NCBI GenBank assembly: GCA_023450835.1
Contig: JAEXGM010000269.1
Location: 35,862-99,861, forward strand
Direction of reading: 5' to 3'
DNA length: 64,000 bases
From: Bacillota bacterium
GTDB taxonomy: Bacteria; Bacillota; Clostridia; Lachnospirales; Lachnospiraceae
Position numbers and translations under genes: made by a program
Notes under the pieces: model-generated
Databases searched by the model: none
Seen by the model: the letters and a program-made list of their open reading frames with translations, nothing else
What the model was told of the DNA's origin: nothing
Shown: positions 62,989 through 64,000 of the stretch, piece after piece
How the letters are laid out: each line of letters starts with the position of its first letter
Position numbering within the stretch: position 1 is the stretch's first letter

Positions 62989-64000
62989 GTTCTCCGCCTC
63001 CTATCTGTATAATTATATCGGCTGCTTTTTGATAACCGCCGGCATTACGAAATAAAGTTTTTAATTTCTGTGTATTATCTGTAAAAACTGGATTATTCAG
63101 TATCTTATCCGCCGAAGTTTTCAAGGCCGATGCAGAAGTATCCTTTAAGGTAAGAGAAATTCCAAGTTCCATTTTGGCAATCTGCGCTGCAGTAATATAC
63201 TGGTCATTAGCAAGGGGGAGTACGATGGAAGGTACGCCGTAGTAAATTGTTTCGCTTATACTGTTAAGCCCGCCGTGAGTAATAAAAAGAGAGGCGCGTT
63301 CAAGAATTTCCAATTGGGGAGCCCTCTGACACAGAATAAAATTATCCGGTATTGCTCCAAGAGACTGAAAATCCATTCTATCTCCTACGGACATAACAAC
63401 CTGGTATCCGGTATCGCCAAATGCAGCAAAGCACATTTTATAAAAATCCGGGAGGGCTGTATTGATAGTCCCCATAGATATATAAATGAGTGTATTTTGA
63501 TTCAGCTTATTCCAGGGAAATTGTATATCCGGCTCTCGATTGAAAAGGGAAGGACCAACAAAATAATAAGTATTGTCAAAAACCATTCCGCCGGGATTAA
63601 ATTCTCTGGTGGTATAGAGAAGAGTAGCATCTCCTCTGACAGAAAAAAAGTCCGGAATATTGGGAATGGGCACTTTCCAGAAAGAGCATTGTTCATCCAG
63701 GATACGGTAGAATTCGTCCAATTGAAAGTCATAACCCCTTACGAGCTGTTCCTCCGGAAGAGGAAGTTTCGATAGAGCAAAGGTAGTTGTTGAGCAGACG
63801 GAGGGTATATTAAGTACTTTCGGAAGAAAGCTTCCGGCTCCCAAATAAGAATCAAATACCAAAATATCAAAGCGAATCCCTTTAATCCGTTCCAGGAGAA
63901 CAGGCAGCATAACCTTATCATACTTTATTTTATACTCCAATAAAGTATAAAATGGATGATTTCCTGTTGAGCGGAAACTCCGGTTAAACTCATCAATTTC
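62978..64000 (-). CDS. MGT-family glycosyltransferase (partial)
   Basis: The frame is open to the right edge of the window, so the N-terminus lies outside; 340 residues are seen. The C-terminal half has the GT1/MGT UDP-sugar site: LFITHGGLNSISETIYYGVPS and LANDQYITAAQI. The YISMGTI strand precedes it. Macrolide- or polyketide-type GT1 enzymes inactivate or modify small molecules. Fusion of its operon to a PadR gene supports a detoxification role. A TTG at 63940 could be read as a start, but homologous-looking sequence continues upstream. Confidence 0.87.
   Translation of the reverse strand, partial: EIDEFNRSFRSTGNHPFYTLLEYKIKYDKVMLPVLLERIKGIRFDILVFDSYLGAGSFLPKVLNIPSVCSTTTFALSKLPLPEEQLVRGYDFQLDEFYRILDEQCSFWKVPIPNIPDFFSVRGDATLLYTTREFNPGGMVFDNTYYFVGPSLFNREPDIQFPWNKLNQNTLIYISMGTINTALPDFYKMCFAAFGDTGYQVVMSVGDRMDFQSLGAIPDNFILCQRAPQLEILERASLFITHGGLNSISETIYYGVPSIVLPLANDQYITAAQIAKMELGISLTLKDTSASALKTSADKILNNPVFTDNTQKLKTLFRNAGGYQKAADIIIQIGGGEHGY

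Overview
The window looks like chromosomal DNA from a low-GC, anaerobic, spore-forming-type Firmicute, most likely a Lachnospiraceae member (Clostridium cluster XIVa). The basis is AT-rich intergenic DNA, strong GGAGG ribosome binding sites, frequent TTG/GTG starts, a minCDE-rodA-mgsA block, a ylmE-sepF-yggT-ylmH-divIVA division cluster, a very large 2-hydroxyacyl-CoA dehydratase activase, an ECF folate transporter under a tetrahydrofolate riboswitch, and TIGR03960/DUF2344/RNase G. No tRNA, rRNA, CRISPR array, transposase or phage gene was seen.

Layout. 1-4001: end of minC, minD, minE, rodA, mgsA and a lipoprotein D,D-carboxypeptidase (septum placement and wall growth). 4230-4921: a small P-loop protein and a DUF378 membrane protein. 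5195-13993: a membrane-fusion-like protein, yggS, sepF, yggT, ylmH, divIVA, aroB, lspA, rluD and an AAA/DUF4143-type ATPase, all on the plus strand. 14013-20584: an apparently self-regulated BlaI-type repressor without partners, gapN, a multi-pass membrane protein, a Crp-type regulator, a SulP transporter and rpsO with a leader. 20827-31432: FAD oxidoreductase, small kinase, chemotaxis receptor, OGG-type glycosylase, the 1422-residue activase and a VanY-type peptidase. 31986-35308: a two-component system plus ABC transporter whose base and codon use look foreign, followed by a broken flavin reductase. 35734-42241: asparaginase, DacF-type peptidase, small membrane protein and a SWIM-SNF2 helicase. 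42600-47424: an exported protein with two thioredoxin-like repeats, a cystine-type symporter and a Ser/Thr-rich surface protein. 47617-56011: zinc-ribbon membrane protein, tyrS, AraC regulator with divergent GH127 glycosidase, riboswitch-controlled folT, acetyltransferase, a broken MerR regulator and a ferritin-like protein. 56473-64000: B12-radical SAM protein, DUF2344, RNase G, YbaK, then alanyl-tRNA editing enzyme, PadR and a macrolide-type glycosyltransferase running off the right edge.

The most unusual content is non-coding. Two 119-bp copies of one hairpin element (25311 and 60776) keep the same loop and flanks while several stem pairs have changed on both sides. Two other long imperfect palindromes (17541-17702 and 38655-38903), a nested hairpin (56225-56302), a five-unit tandem repeat before the surface-protein gene (45966-46156) and a perfect 27-bp operator-like dyad before vanY (31481-31507) are not explained by ordinary terminators. 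The clearest known regulatory RNA is the THF riboswitch upstream of folT.

All functions are assigned by reading motifs and gene order; no database search was run. Start codons were moved from the longest open frame to the site with the best ribosome binding site where the two disagreed.
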